Source: Ridgeia piscesae
Taxonomy: Eukaryota; Annelida; Polychaeta; Sabellida; Siboglinidae
Direction of reading: 5' to 3'
Assembly: GCA_025642075.2 (NCBI GenBank)
Contig: JAODUO010000960.1
Coordinates: 1-64,000, forward strand
DNA: 64,000 nt
Below are positions 1 through 12,756 of this stretch, one piece after another. Under the pieces are notes generated by a model. That model saw nothing but the letters and a program-made list of their open reading frames with translations, searched no databases and was not told where the DNA came from. Every line of letters starts with the position of its first letter. Position 1 is the first letter of the stretch. A program made the position numbers and the translations under genes.

Positions 1-640
1 ACTACCACCCCCCTGATTTGGGAATAATACACGGCATGGCTGTGACTAAGAGAAACTCGCCGAATCCCGGGATCGAATGCGAGGCCATCAAAATACCTGT
101 CAGTGTTTCGAAGTTTCAGCGAGTTTCGACCACTTGTCAATGTCGCCTCGGCTTGTTACTCGGCTCTGCATTTCGGCTTCAGGCGGGTCTTCTTTACCAG
201 GTTTACCAGCGCGTTCAGTTCTATCTTGAAAATGTTGGCCCTTATCGTTGCAACCGAAATTCAGCTATTTCTGAACGAAAATCATGTTCGCTTCCCACGC
301 CGGGTACACGAAGCGGATGTAAACATCGCGACGCGCCACCTGGCGATTATTTTAACGGAATTTTAAATACAGAGTTGCCCGCTCTGAGCTCAATGAGCCA
401 AGCATTTGCCGACGTCACACATCAGTCAAAATGGCGCGACTTACGAACTATGATGGAAAAGGTGTTCAATTTTTTTTAATTAATAAACCACTGACGTTAA
501 AATGTGATTACCGTTCAAAATAGTTTGTTTTTATTAACTCTTTCACGTGCATAGCATGTAACTTTTCCCTTTTGGGTCCCTTTAAAGCTGTTTACACATC
601 GAAAATAATAAAAAGTAATTTGTTTCTCATTCATCAGCCA
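1..640. other. No recognised feature
   Basis: Unique, moderately GC-rich sequence up to about 470, then AT-rich. The 153-codon plus frame at 18-479 has no domain I recognise and no supporting splice sites. I see nothing I can name here. Confidence 0.4.
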
Positions 641-653
641 TCTGCTGTAGGAT

Positions 654-1302
654 GTGGTCTAGAAAACGCAGCCTCCTAACTTGGGACAGCTGTGTTGGTC
701 GGCGTTCTCCGGCCGACATCCCAGAAGGGCCTCAACTTGGTCAGTACCCCGGCCGTTGCTATGGAGATGGGACTGAAGGTAAGTGTCAGCCCCAGTGCAA
801 GGACACGACTATAATTGTAAGTTGTGTGGCTGTGTGCAACCTCAATGGTGGTAACAGAACGGGACTGTTGTGGCTCGGTAAGGTGGGAATTAATGGTTCA
901 ACCATTAATTCCCACCTTATTTCTTTTAACCATCTCATATATGATTAGCATGATTGACGAGGATTTAAGAGAACTCGTCTGAAATGCGTTATATTGAAGA
1001 AACAAATGAGTCATGTAAGAATTTTTTTATTTGGGAAACTTTAACTCCAGTGATGTAAATCTGAGTAATATATCCGTGACTTGCTCCTGTTAATGGTGCA
1101 ATTTTGCCGCAAGGTGAGCTCGGAACATCAGGCGTCTGTTTCTCCGAACCCGTCATTCATCGTCCAGCAACCAGGTGGCGCCCTCTACACCCAGAGCGGT
1201 CTCGTGGGTGACGCTGCTGGTGACGCGAATTTCTCCCCCGCATCGACGAATCTTGTTTACAGCAGCGCGTCAACGTCTCTGCTCGGCACTGTAGTTGGTA
1301 AG
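654..1302 (+). CDS. Two weak candidate exons of an unrecognised gene
   Basis: Seen: a GC-richer block with an acceptor-like tract ending at 653 (or 689) and a strong donor (GAAG|GTAAGTG) after 778, then a second open block from about 1105 or 1123 to 1302 ending at GTTG|GTAAGAG. The second block reads PNPSFIVQQPGG...YTQSGLVGDAAG, rich in Ser, Gly and Pro and without stops in that frame. Inferred: these may be two exons of one plus-strand gene; if the first is read in the frame ending AVAMEMGLK its phase 0 fits the second. No family is recognised. It could also be an old coding relic. Confidence 0.28.
879..919. repeat. Perfect short palindrome (hairpin)
   Basis: Arms of 19 bp (879-897 and 901-919, core GGTGGGAATTAATGGT) are exact reverse complements around a 3-base loop. 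It lies in the putative intron between the two candidate exons. Function unknown; it may be the remnant of a small foldback element. Confidence 0.8.
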
Positions 1303-1695
1303 AGTTTATCACAAAGTCATAGTCTCGCTTAACCGACTCTCGCTCGGCTGCGAAACTTCGCTGAGAAGACAGGATGTCAGGGCTAAACAGTGTTGCCACC
1401 TCACGGAGCTTGTGTAATCGAGACTAAAAACGTCTTTACCGACCCGACAGTTGAAACGAAAACATCAGAAATATATAAAGTAAAGTAATTGATACATTTC
1501 TAAAATATCTATTATAAAAATGCGTATTCTGTACAACCGTGTAATAAAAAATATTATAATGGCAACATCTGCAAAAACTATGTTGAATAATCTGTAGATG
1601 CTAAGGCAACTCAACCATGCTTCAAATGATATAGAATATTTTATATATAATGTTCTGTAGAAGACAATCTGCCAAAACAAGTACAGATTGTTTGT
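1303..1695. other. No recognised feature
   Basis: AT-rich sequence after the candidate exon; nothing recognised before the microsatellite. Confidence 0.4.
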
Positions 1696-1697
1696 CG

Positions 1698-1888
<191 letters not shown>

Positions 1889-1889
1889 T

Positions 1890-3140
1890 AGGAATAAGTT
1901 GGGCTATTCATATTTTGACTATTGCTTTGAAATTATTACAACATAATTTGGTGTGTATATATAGTACCGTTTATGATTGTTACTTATTTTTCACGTTCTT
2001 TTAACAAGAGAATCTTGGTTATCATTGCTCCGTGATATTCTTCCATGAGCTGTGACAGCCGCCGGCCCCACCGTGACGCCATTCTCCTCCTCTGCCTCCC
2101 TTGACAACCATACGTGAAGCTTGGTGCAGGTGGCGCCTCCTCCCAGCTGTCTTGGCACTATCAAGTCTAGTGTCAAATGTGTTCAGCAGGTGGCGTTCTA
2201 GTATGTAGCTTAGAAATAATGCGTTCTATGACAATCCAAGCTTTTGCCGAGCCTCGTCAACATTAGATGGAACAATGCTAATATAAAAACAAATCAACAA
2301 ATATGCAATAGTTTTATTAAAATTAATATATGATATGATAGCTGATTTGTGTTGATAGAAAAAGGTCAAAAAGCAGGCGACATATTGTGTACATATATGG
2401 ATCAAATCTTTGTCTCAAACATTTACCATTTGAATAACATAAAACTTTAGTAGTTGTTAACATGATTCTAAGGTTGTTATTATCCACTTGTACTTTCTGA
2501 TATACAAATTCAATTAATGTTATACGTTGTGATGAGTTGTTATAAGATATTATTTTATAAAAATCTGATTTTTGATGAATATTAACTATATGCTATGTAT
2601 AGTATTTTCTTTATATCTTCACAGACCATTTGTCTAGGTATTATTGATAATATTCCACGGGGATAATGTAATAAAATGACTGATAATGAACACTGTGTTT
2701 TGTGTTTTCACCTGTTAAAATTAAAATGGTTCTCTCAATATATAACAAAGCTAGTCATTTTCATTTTATATTATGCTGTTTGCATAACCATATTTTGCGA
2801 GCCATGGATATATCTAAATACAGATACAACAATCATAATACATTTATGTCAGGCAGTGTGCCTCATACCTGGATGTCTAATACCTCAAATATTATAGCCT
2901 ATATAATAGACAGATTTTTGTGCAAACACAATTCATAGTCAGAAAAACAAACTTTTATAAAGCCAAAACATGAATTATTTTCAAACTACAGTTTCATACT
3001 ACTTCATCATACAGCAATCAGTGTTATGACATTTGGAAAAATAACAACACATTACTTGTAAAACTAACATGTTGTCCAGTAGATGTGTGCTTTGGTGTTC
3101 TTAGTATACTTGTGTACTATACTGTATTGTTTTATACTTG
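1890..3140. other. No recognised gene; AT-rich with one GC-rich block
   Basis: A GC-rich block at about 2050-2190 repeats AGGTGGCG-like words and might be an old exon, but no frame with good splice sites stands out. The remainder is AT-rich without recognisable content. Confidence 0.35.
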
Positions 3141-3149
3141 TGATAGGTA

Positions 3150-3219
3150 CCAGGAAAACCAATCATGCCCCCAAAGAAACCTGGCTTTCCAGCTTCACCT
3201 GAAAAGAAATACTGCTAGC
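3150..3219 (+). CDS. Possible short terminal exon
   Basis: A good acceptor (TTTATACTTGTGATAG) is followed by an open frame VPGKPIMPPKKPGFPASPEKK, then Tyr-Cys and a TAG stop at 3217-3219. A second possible frame also ends in a stop at about 3201. It could be the terminal exon of the gene suggested at 654-1302, but no donor phase proves the link. The proline- and lysine-rich composition would suit a cytoplasmic tail. Low confidence. Confidence 0.22.
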
Positions 3220-3224
3220 ACAAA

Positions 3225-4200
3225 TGTACATAAAATCTAAAACCTGTTACGCTCGGTGACAACTCCCTGAAGATACTGTCACTAAAATTCAAAAATCTAT
3301 CAAAACACATGCCGTTCATTGGTTGTATATTGCAAGTGACGTAGTATGTCATCGGCATGACAATAAGTATTTGCAGAACCAAGAGCAGGTGAAAGGAAAT
3401 ACATTTTTATTGTTCGCTTTACATGTTGCAGCCGTGAATAATTCTAATAACAAAGTGTAGCTTCACACAACAGGTCGACAGTAATGAGTAAGACAAAAAA
3501 TCTGAAGAAACATAATCCCTAGGTACAGTATCCAGTAATTGCAATTTTAGATACAAGTAGTTTGACAATGATTATAAAATGGGATGGGGAAAGATCGCCA
3601 CGACATGCAAAATGTAGTGCTCTGCACGAAGCAATCTAAAAATAAATATGTCACATACAATGTTTGTGAGCTCGCCTGTGATCCCAAAAATCGGCAACAC
3701 ATTCACAGGCATTGCATTGCAAACATAACACTCGAGAGGCTATGGCAATTATAACTTTTAGAACTCGAATGAAGGAAGGAATCCCCGAGGAAATATCTAT
3801 TAGATTGAACAATGAACTAAAGGTACTGACTTAAGGCAGGGGTATACCAGGGAACCAAATGGACGTGGCAACATTTTGTTTTAAATAACATCACATCTTC
3901 AGTGTGACAGTGATCTTGGGCTATTCTTCCGAGGATTTTAGGACATGTGTGGGTTTTACAATGCATTTTGGAATTTGTTTGTTTTTAAAATGATATACAC
4001 ACTACCCAGTACAGTCCAACTGTTTGCACAGTACTGTAAACTTTCAGTTTTTATTTGTGGTGTGGTGTTACAATACATTTATATATAAAAGTAAGTGTTT
4101 GAGATGTTATGTCAAACCTGAAAGTATATTAAAAGAACATAGTCTGAAAATACACTAGGTTGTATCGCAGAGAAAAGTGTCTTTATTTTGTTGATCTATT
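3225..4200. other. No recognised feature
   Basis: AT-rich unique sequence; no domain, repeat or RNA recognised. Confidence 0.4.
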
Positions 4201-4210
4201 TCTTCCTCAG

Positions 4211-4291
4211 TTACCGCGCCGCGTGCAAATGTTCCTCGGAAGTGACTTGCCCCCTCTCACATGCCTGTGTATATGCCGCGCGGTCGCTACG
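4211..4291 (+). CDS. Possible cysteine-rich exon
   Basis: A clean polypyrimidine tract and CAG (ending 4210) precede a GC-rich block, with a possible donor (CTACG|GTGCGTG) after 4291. One frame reads CKCSSEVTCPLSHACVYA, with cysteine spacing resembling the half-EGF units of the membrane-protein exon at 18273. The phase (2-2) differs from the phase-1 EGF exons of that gene, so membership is doubtful. If the donor is not used, the same frame runs to a stop near 4427. Confidence 0.25.
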
Positions 4292-4439
4292 GTGCGTGAT
4301 TGTCTCGCGCTACGTAAATGGCCTACAATTGCTTATCACCAGGACGACCAGCAGAAAAATGCCGTTACATCACTCATGTGAATCAGGATGGTTCGGCTGT
4401 ATGAAACATCGATGGTTGCGCTCTTGAGTTGTGAGTTTG

Positions 4440-5570
4440 CATTGTACATACAGTATTGTCTGTAACATATAAATACACCAAAATGTATGTCCCGGTACAG
4501 ATGGCTGAGCTGTGTTATTTAAGCATACTAACTGTTTGGCTAATAGCTATATGTGTATATGTATGTTCATATGAATGCACATATTAAATCGATGTAATTT
4601 AAAAACATGTTGTACCTACTTGGTGTCCCCTTACAAAAAAGAGCCAATGGTATACCACTGACTACCACTGAAAACCATTCAGTATCAATTACATTTCAGC
4701 AGGACTCAGAGGTACTCTCAACAGTAATTTAAAATACTATTCAATAATACTACTGAACGGTACAAAGAATCCAAAATATCATTCAAAATATCTTTCAAAA
4801 TATCTTTCAAAATATCATTCAAAATATCATTCAAAAAACATTCAGATACCATTCAAATACCCTTGGCCATAATACCCCATAGGACCATTCAAGTAACGTT
4901 CAAATACCATTCAAAAACCAATGGTATTTGAATGGTATTTGAATGCTATTTTTTAAGGATCAAATAAACATTATGGTCATGGTTCTGTGTATTTGTATTA
5001 ATCTATATTTACTTTAATCATGTCTGATTCTTAGTATTTTTTATCGCATTCTTTTACTACAACTGTACAGTACCAAGTACCACAAGAGAATCTCTCCAGT
5101 GAGAGACATTAAACGTATTTGAATTGAATTGAAAGGTCTTGGCCAAAAGCACGCTAGGTAGTGAAAGCTACGCCACGTTGAAAATGGAAACACTGTGTGC
5201 ATCTCAGTTAGCTCTGGGTGGATATCTATTTCTGAAACATGTTAAATGGATCCTGCGGAATGCCGAATAGGGATTTCTCCTAAATTTCCTAACCGATTCC
5301 TGTGTGTATACATTTCCACAGAGCAATTCAATCTGTTGAAGCCGCATGACAAAACTTACTCGATATGATTGTGCATACGCGTAACTTTGTTAATTTAAGT
5401 TTAGTTGGAAATAATGACCGTTTCATCTATGAAGAAAATACCTTTTTGGGCGTGATTACTTCATGAATATTAATTAGGACTGGGTAGCGTCGCGTTTAAA
5501 ATTATTTCATTAGTTCTAATTCGTTGTAATTTAATTTCACTGTTTTATTTCGAACACACATACACATTTC
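4440..5570. repeat. AT-rich spacer with short ATTCAAAATATC-type tandem repeats
   Basis: At about 4765-4960 a 10-13 base word (ATTCAAAATATC and variants such as CCATTCAAATAC) recurs about ten times. The last part is repeated inverted (GGTATTTGAATGGTATTTG), making a local foldback. No gene seen in the rest. Confidence 0.55.
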
Positions 5571-5573
5571 TTG

Positions 5574-5711
<138 letters not shown>

Positions 5712-5820
5712 TCTAATTGTGGAAAATCACCACAATGAATTACTTTCCTCTACCGGAGCACAAACAACTATGGTGTCAAATGTGTATGTGTGTTCAAATA
5801 AACAGCAATAAATGTACAAC

Positions 5821-6047
<227 letters not shown>

Positions 6048-6339
6048 CGCCTACCTGATATAATAGGGCACCATACTCTTATTTTCACGCAGAAATGTCT
6101 ATTAACAAAGTTGTTCGGAAAAAAATATAGAACATTTGCATTGAGTAAATTGGAGCGAGTCAAACCAAAGGCAGGAAGAGATTATGGTGGCGATCAGCGC
6201 CAAAGATGTCAACGTTATGACAATTTTGGGAAATTAGGTACCAAGTCGGACCTGTTGTCGTGTGTTGATGTTCCCGATTAAACCGAAGCTCCTTTACTTG
6301 TGGACGCAATAGGGTTTGACGGACCTGTCCTAATTTGCG

Positions 6340-6475
6340 TGCAGGCTTCGAATGCGAATGCGCAACTATTTCTATGAACATATTCGAATTCGAATGCAAA
6401 TGTTTTGTAGTCGCAATCGAATGCGCATTCGTATGCGAATGTTTGATGGTTGTGTGCAAATGCGAATGTTCGTTT
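6340..6475. repeat. GCATTCGAATGC-type degenerate repeat cluster, copy 1
   Basis: Words based on the self-complementary core ATTCGAAT and its extension AATGCGAATG occur about ten times within 135 bases, in both orientations. A second cluster lies at 11160-11300, on the other side of the transposon and LINE. It may be a satellite-like motif or the subterminal region of an unrecognised element. Confidence 0.6.
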
Positions 6476-6641
6476 GTATCGTGTGTATAGTTGAGGTGTA
6501 GGATTATATAATAAAAGTAAGTATAATTTAGCATGAAATCTTAAAAGCGTAATGTTATATATTTTAAATAATAATATACGTATTAAGAACATGATATTTA
6601 TTATCTAAAATGGTTTACAATATAGTATCTGGAGTTATGTT

Positions 6642-9600
6642 GCAAATACATGTTCTGTGACTTTTTCATATAGATTTAAAATAATTGTGGTTTTTTTTCA
6701 TTTATATTGATCCTAAAGAACTGGAGAAAAAATATTTTCATTGTATTCGCCCATTGTTTCGTGGGAAAATTCGAGATGGCCGCCTCCGGTCACAAAAATT
6801 CTTATAATCGCTATATCTTTGGCAATAAACGGTATAGAAACTTGAACTCGGAGTCGTTTTATATGTATTGATATGTGAGGAATCCAGTGCAACTATTTGT
6901 TTGATGAAAGAAATGAAAATAAAGCTATTCCAGCCAGAAATGCGTTAAAATGAGCATAACTTTTATACAGTATGCGCAATTATGAAGCAAATATATGTCC
7001 TATGACTTTTTCTTACATATTTAAAAAACAAATTTCATTTATATTGACCGAAAAGAACTGAAAAAAACTGTTTCAATTGTTTCGTCCACTTTTTTGTGGG
7101 ATAATTCAAGATGGCCGCCACCGATTACCGAAAGTCTTACAATCGCTATATTTTTGGCAACAAACGGTATAGACACTTGAATGCGGAGTCGTATTGTATG
7201 TTTTGAAGAATGAGGAATCGAATGCAACTATTATTTGGATGATAGAAATGAAAATAACGTTATACCAGCCATATATGCATTCACGTGACCGTAAAATGGC
7301 TACATACGGACATCAACTGTTGGATGAAAAACATACTGTCCTGTCACATTTGGAAAGATTATTAAAAGGCAAACCCAGCAAAATATATTTAATATCTTCA
7401 TTTTTGATGGAGATATAAACAATATACTAATCGGTAGTTTTTTACATTACATCCTGCTATTTATTCATTATAATTTTTCATTTTCGGTATTAGCAATTTT
7501 AAGTCATTTTACATACCGAACATAATAATAATACAGATCAAACCTTGTGGACACAATGATTACTTAGCGTTTCTATTAATGTATGTGTATGGTAAAATAT
7601 CCCATAATTTAAATTTACATACATTTCAGTAGGACATCAGATCCGACCTCTTTTTTCACAAATACGATAGATATGCCCATACGCTTCGGGTGCACTACAT
7701 TTTGATTTGTTAAATTGTCGTAATCGGCTATAAATCACACGTTTCCTTGGAAGTTTTACTCAGAAAGATAAACTAATAATTGACCATTTGTTTGTTTTAC
7801 TTCATTAAGTGTCTCCACATACACGCGTACCAAGAGTGAAAGGCAACTGCTGAGGGAGAACATTCAACAGAACGTTGCTAACGTACAGATCACAGCGCCA
7901 ACGCATTGGAACAAAACCATGCAAAGACACTACGGAGGCACAACATGAAACAATTGGAGAGGAATCAAGAAAGGCAATTAAGCAGGCAAAGAAAGACCCA
8001 CTGGAAAAGGATCGCTGGATGATGTTGGAGAAGCTGGAGTTCCACAGGAACTCCACAATGTGATATTGTGGATGCTGAAAGGGATACACACTGTCAAAAC
8101 GGAAGCACGCATGCGCTGCATCGATCAGCATCATTCGTATCTCAACAAATCACGCGGACTCACATATCTGATCGCCAAGCATTGTATACGCCTATGTCAG
8201 TAGATGACAAGTCAGGGAGTGCAGCAGAACATGGAGGAACACGCTGGGAACTATGTGTACTCAGGTCTCCATCGGCAAAATAGGCTTCGCTTTTCTGTTG
8301 ATAACATTGACACATCTGAGGGTAAGAATTTGTTTCATGCGACAGCAATGTCAGTATACCAGAGACAACCTACGATGGATGATAGGGCATATCAGACAGA
8401 CTGAGGCACAGCATCCGGACAGTTACCCACTACCTACCATCATTATCGATGGCGGTGGCAATTCACATTGATAATTGTCAAGACCTTTCAGCATTCTTTA
8501 TTTGCGCAATTCACAGCAAGTCTTTCGGCTACTGCGAGGCATACTTACTCTTTGATGACTACGGCACAGTTAACTGAAAGATCATACGAGACAACTAAGA
8601 ACAGCTGGCAGATCTTTTGACCCGGGCAATAAGGTCAATGACAACACACCCACAAAGTTCTAAAGGCATTCTTGAATAGCAAGGAAACAAAGGCGAGCCT
8701 CACTTTGTACCGTGTAGAAAAGGCTGTCCAGTTCTGCAAATTGCCTACCGTCTCTCCCACACACAAAGGTGTCTTTGCAGCCCTTTCATCTGCAGAATTC
8801 ACTGTACACAGAAGTAAGCAGATACACTCATGACACTGTGTACAGTTATAGCACTGGGTGATCTAGGTAACATTATACACATTTATTTGAGTGATACAAA
8901 TGTACTTATGTTGGTGTAGCGCAGAGTTTTAGAAATCATCGCTGAGAGCGTCGTGATGATGGGCACTGGAGCTAAGTGACGCCCTGGCAAACTCAAGTCT
9001 TATCTAACATCCTCAGGATCCTGATAAGACAAGCAGCTCTACCAGAGTTTCATGCATTTACTGGTGCAGACATCACTGGACACAGGACACAGAGAAAACG
9101 AAAACCTACATACTTCAAGATGTTCCTGAAACATATTTTGGATCTTACGTTTTATGGCTATTTTAACATATATATATTGCTGGTATAACTTCATTTTATT
9201 TTCATGAAAAGAATGGTTACGTTGGATTCATCATACTTCAAAACATATAAAACGACTCCGACTTCAAGTTTCTATAACATTTATTGCCAAAGATATAGCG
9301 ATTCTAAGACTTAGGTGACCTGTGGCGGCCATCTTGAATTTTCCCACGAAAAAGTAGACGAAAAATAGAAACAGTTGTTCTAGTCCTCTAAGGTCAAAAT
9401 ATGTGAGAAAAAAAACAATTATTTAAAATGTACATGAAAATGTCACAGGACGTATATTCTGCTACATACAATATATATTTTACGGTCATTTTAACCCATT
9501 TGTGGCTGGTATAGCTTTATTTTCATTTCTTTCACCAAATTAATAGTTGCATTGGATTCCTCATACATCAATACATATAAACCGACTCCGAGTTCAAATT

Positions 9601-9800
9601 TCTAAACTGTTTATTGCCAAAGATATAGCGATTATAAGAATGTTGGTGACCGGCGGCGGCTATCTTGAATTCCCCCACGAAAAAGTGGACGAAAACAATG
9701 GAAACAGTTTTTTCCAGTTCTTTAGGGTCAATATAAGTGAAAAAACACAATTATTTAAAATCTATATGAGAAAGTCACAGGATGACACAATGACATACAC
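6642..9800. mobile_element. DNA transposon with composite (tandem-pair) terminal inverted repeats
   Basis: Seen: two direct subrepeats at 6642-6985 and 6986-7305 (period about 344, each starting GCAAATAYATGTYCTRTGAC), and their inverted counterparts at about 9143-9465 and 9480-9795 (period about 332). All four share blocks such as AAGATGGCCGCC, CGCTATATCTTTGGCAA and ACTCGGAGTCG. Between the arms lies a decayed plus-strand coding region (7800-9140). The structure recalls foldback-type elements whose TIRs grow by internal tandem duplication. Substitutions and indels among subrepeats indicate an old insertion. Superfamily not assigned: I could not define terminal bases or a target-site duplication. 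Confidence 0.65.
7860..9140 (+). pseudogene. Decayed ORF inside the composite-TIR transposon
   Basis: Fragments in several frames are readable: 7875-8063 (basic, helical), 8204-8404 with SVDNIDTSEGKNLFHATAMS, and 8976-9140 with ALPEFHAFTGADITG followed by a Lys/Arg-rich stretch. The phrase HAFTGxDxTG and a DNxDxxEE-like phrase resemble, from memory, uncharacterised mobile-element-associated proteins common in cnidarian and mollusc genomes; I cannot name the family with certainty. Many stops and frame changes show it is non-functional. Its position between the inverted arms suggests it was the element's own protein, perhaps its transposase. Confidence 0.5.
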
Positions 9801-9804
9801 AAAT

Positions 9805-10100
9805 GTGTGTAATTTGTAATATTGTTGTTGCAGTTAACCTTAAAAGATCATTTAACATATGAAGTGGGGTTAGTTGATCCACACAAGGGATCATCTGATG
9901 ATGTATTACATAATGAATACTGTGTGTTGCTTTACTGGAAAATATACCATAAATTGTTTTCTTGAAAATTGGGATATTGGGACATCGGCTAACAACATGG
10001 CATCATCAAATCAACTAAACACTACTTGCAAATGCTTAGCTGTACTGTTTAACTATACTCTTTAAAGTTGGTTGTTAGACGGGATTGGTAGGTTAGATGA
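9805..10100. other. No recognised feature
   Basis: AT-rich spacer between the transposon and the LINE remnant. Confidence 0.4.
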
Positions 10101-11150
10101 ATTTCCTTCATGATCTACAGGGCTGATCTACTCCGTGTATGCATATTGTTGTAGGCAACTTTAACATTTAAATAAGTGCCCTTGTTGAAGTTAACCAATA
10201 GTTGGGAAATATTAATTATACAGCATGAAACAGATGAAGTTTAACACCTATGGAACAGTGGTGATATTTTCTGATAATGCTAATATATCTGGCATAAAAG
10301 TTACATAGATGTCTCAAAATATCTTCATCGTCTTTCAGGTCATTGCATACTATTACACCTACATATTTTGCTTCTTTGACATGGATAAGCTTGTTTAATT
10401 TCGCATAGATATCTGGACATTTAAAATTAAAGCCTCGTGGTTTGAAGACCATACATAAAGACTTGACAGGGTAACATTAGCATCATTTCAAGACACAACT
10501 TTGCACAAATGTTCAGCCACTAGGAGTGGGTGCAATAACACATAAATCGTCACCATAAAACACGTGATTAGTGCAGCAGTTGTGTACGTGGCAACCTATT
10601 CCAGCACTGTTCAGCATATTGCTTAAATCATCAATGTCCACGATAAATAAATATGGGGACAAAATCCCACTTTGTCGAACACCATTGGAAACATTAAAAA
10701 GTCCGAGGTTGTAGAACCCTATGTCATACAAAATGTTTGGGTTCTGTACCAGTATAGCAGGATACGGGTGGGTAGAACAGGCACATCTCGATTAAACAAT
10801 TTTCTAAAAACTGTCCAGTGATTGACTCTGTCAAACGCTTTTGAAGCGTCTAGAAAGCGCGTATACACTGGACTATTTTTACTTTTATAGTACTGAATAA
10901 CATTTTTAAAGCAAATATACAGTGGTCAGTGGAGTGTCCCTTCTTAAATCCAAACGGGTTGTCGGTTGTATCCAGATACAGTGTCAACAATTCCAGCAAT
11001 ATAATTTCTAATATTTTTGAAGCAACTGTAACAAGCTCAATTGGTCTGTATTTATTTACATTGTTCGTGTCTTCAGACTTATTTTTTACCAATGGTATTA
11101 TAATAGTTTTCATAAATTCATCTGGTAGATGGCCATGAGAGATAACTCTT
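10100..11150 (-). mobile_element. Decayed non-LTR retrotransposon (CR1/jockey-like LINE), RT and 3' part
   Basis: Minus-strand frames give, in order, a reverse transcriptase palm region with NKYRPIELVTVASKILE and FGFKKGHSTDHCIFALK (850-1113 of the 10 kb block), then GVRQSGILSPYLFIVDIDDL, the catalytic motif FYGDDLCV (10540-10560), and a C-terminal part with KEAKYVGVIVCNDL (10216-10452). Several frameshifts and stops break it. The KYRPI...VxSKxxE, GVRQGGILSP and YxDD order is typical of LINE reverse transcriptases. The 3' portion is shared with remnants at 19540-20220 and 48125-48490. Confidence 0.85.
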
Positions 11151-11159
11151 ATAGCAGAT

Positions 11160-11300
11160 AATTATTCGAATGCGAATGTTTATGGTTCGCATTCGAATGC
11201 GAATGAGAATGCACTGAAAATTGAACAATTACATTCGAAAGGGCATTCGAATGCTAAACATTCCAATGCGCATTCGAATGACATTGGCATTCGTTAACAA
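11160..11300. repeat. GCATTCGAATGC-type degenerate repeat cluster, copy 2
   Basis: Same palindromic words as at 6340-6475 (ATTCGAATGCGAATG, GCATTCGAATG), about ten instances in both orientations. It directly adjoins the LINE remnant. Confidence 0.6.
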
Positions 11301-12660
11301 ACCTGCTTAACTAACCCCACAGGACGCACAACGTCACAGGATTACGTCGAGCTAGTGTTCATGCCATTAATCAAGAGGGAACGTGAATCGACATCGAAGT
11401 TGGACATTGTGTGGCATAGCTCGATTCCAGCTTGAAAATTACAGCCAGGGATAAGCGCGGACACAGTAGAAGGATGCACGGTGCACGAGTCAAGCCGTGG
11501 TTGCAAAGAAATGGCCAAAGTTCCTGCGGAACTTAAAACGCAAGGAGTATCTTTCTAAATGTATTGGAAAAGAAATCCAAACGGAGTTATGGAAGTGGAA
11601 GTTCGAACATGGGAGATAGTCTCCTTTTTGTTTGGTGCTCCTTGAAGTTATCAAGGCGTACCTGGAGCTTAGCTTTGGGTTTGTCGATGCAAAAGCACAA
11701 TACAGAATTACACATATTGTATGTCAGGAGGGTGATATTTGCCATCCACAATGAACAATTATGTATGCTTGTTTGTGTTTGTTAAGAGGCTACATCTTCA
11801 CAATGAACAATTATGTATGTTTGTTTGTGTTTGTTAAGAGGCTACATCTTCCATAAGATAGTTAAATATGTTGTAGTAAAAAATAAGTGTGCGGACAATT
11901 ATGGGGGCATAGCCACACACTCTGTCGCTATGTTGTTAGCTTTCCATTACACAATTACATATATGTCTGTATTGTGATAATAATGTATACTGGTAGGTGT
12001 ACGACACAATCATGCACAGACTTAGTAGAATTAAAAAAACAGCACCAGAAAAAACACAAAGCAGTATTTTTTCATTTGCGTATGAACCAGCCAGTGTATA
12101 CAGTCAATAAATAAGCCTTGGAACATAACCAAAATTAGAAGCAGAAAAAAACATAATTTATGTGAGACTGATTAACAGTTGTTTGGAAATGTACTCGTAA
12201 AGCAGAATTATCTAGTCGCGGCGAAAGTCAAATTCGAAATGTTGCTTGTCAGCTGTGTGGGTCGTGTTACCAACAGAGTTGTTGAGTATAGCAGCTTTCT
12301 GACAATATATTGTTCATCATGCCATGCCAGGTCTTTGGTTTCTGGCCAGCATATGGTATCTCTTTTATGCAGGCCGCTTGTCTATATCTTCTCGCTCATT
12401 GATTTCCACCATCTTCCAAGTGCATTGCTTTTTAGCTAACTTGACCAGAATGTAATGCCCAATGTTGATTGCTGATCGTTGGCTTGTGTGGACATGCCCC
12501 AAGCAGCCAACACCTGACATGTTCGAATTGTTCAAACATTCTGCTTATGAAAGTGCCCTATATCTACTATGTCAACACAAGTAAGCCGCACGTTTATATT
12601 ACTTGAAAACATTCGTATGTATGCTTCACTATTGATATAATATACACGATAGTGCATTAA
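11300..12660. other. No recognised gene
   Basis: Unique sequence with a small tandem duplication (separate entry). Short open frames at 11564-11785, 11887-12114 and 12179-12439 show no domain and no supporting splice sites. Confidence 0.4.
11747..11850. repeat. 52-bp tandem duplication (two copies)
   Basis: A 52-base unit starting CACAATGAACAATTATGTAT is present twice in direct, adjacent orientation (11747 and 11799) with a single difference noted. A recent local slippage or duplication event. Confidence 0.85.
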
Positions 12661-12756
12661 CAGCATTATATGACAGCTTTTACGAAAACAACATTTACTT
12701 GGCGTGTGGTGCGTGCGTGCAATAGGACGCCACCGTTGCAGTGCGTGCAGGTGACA

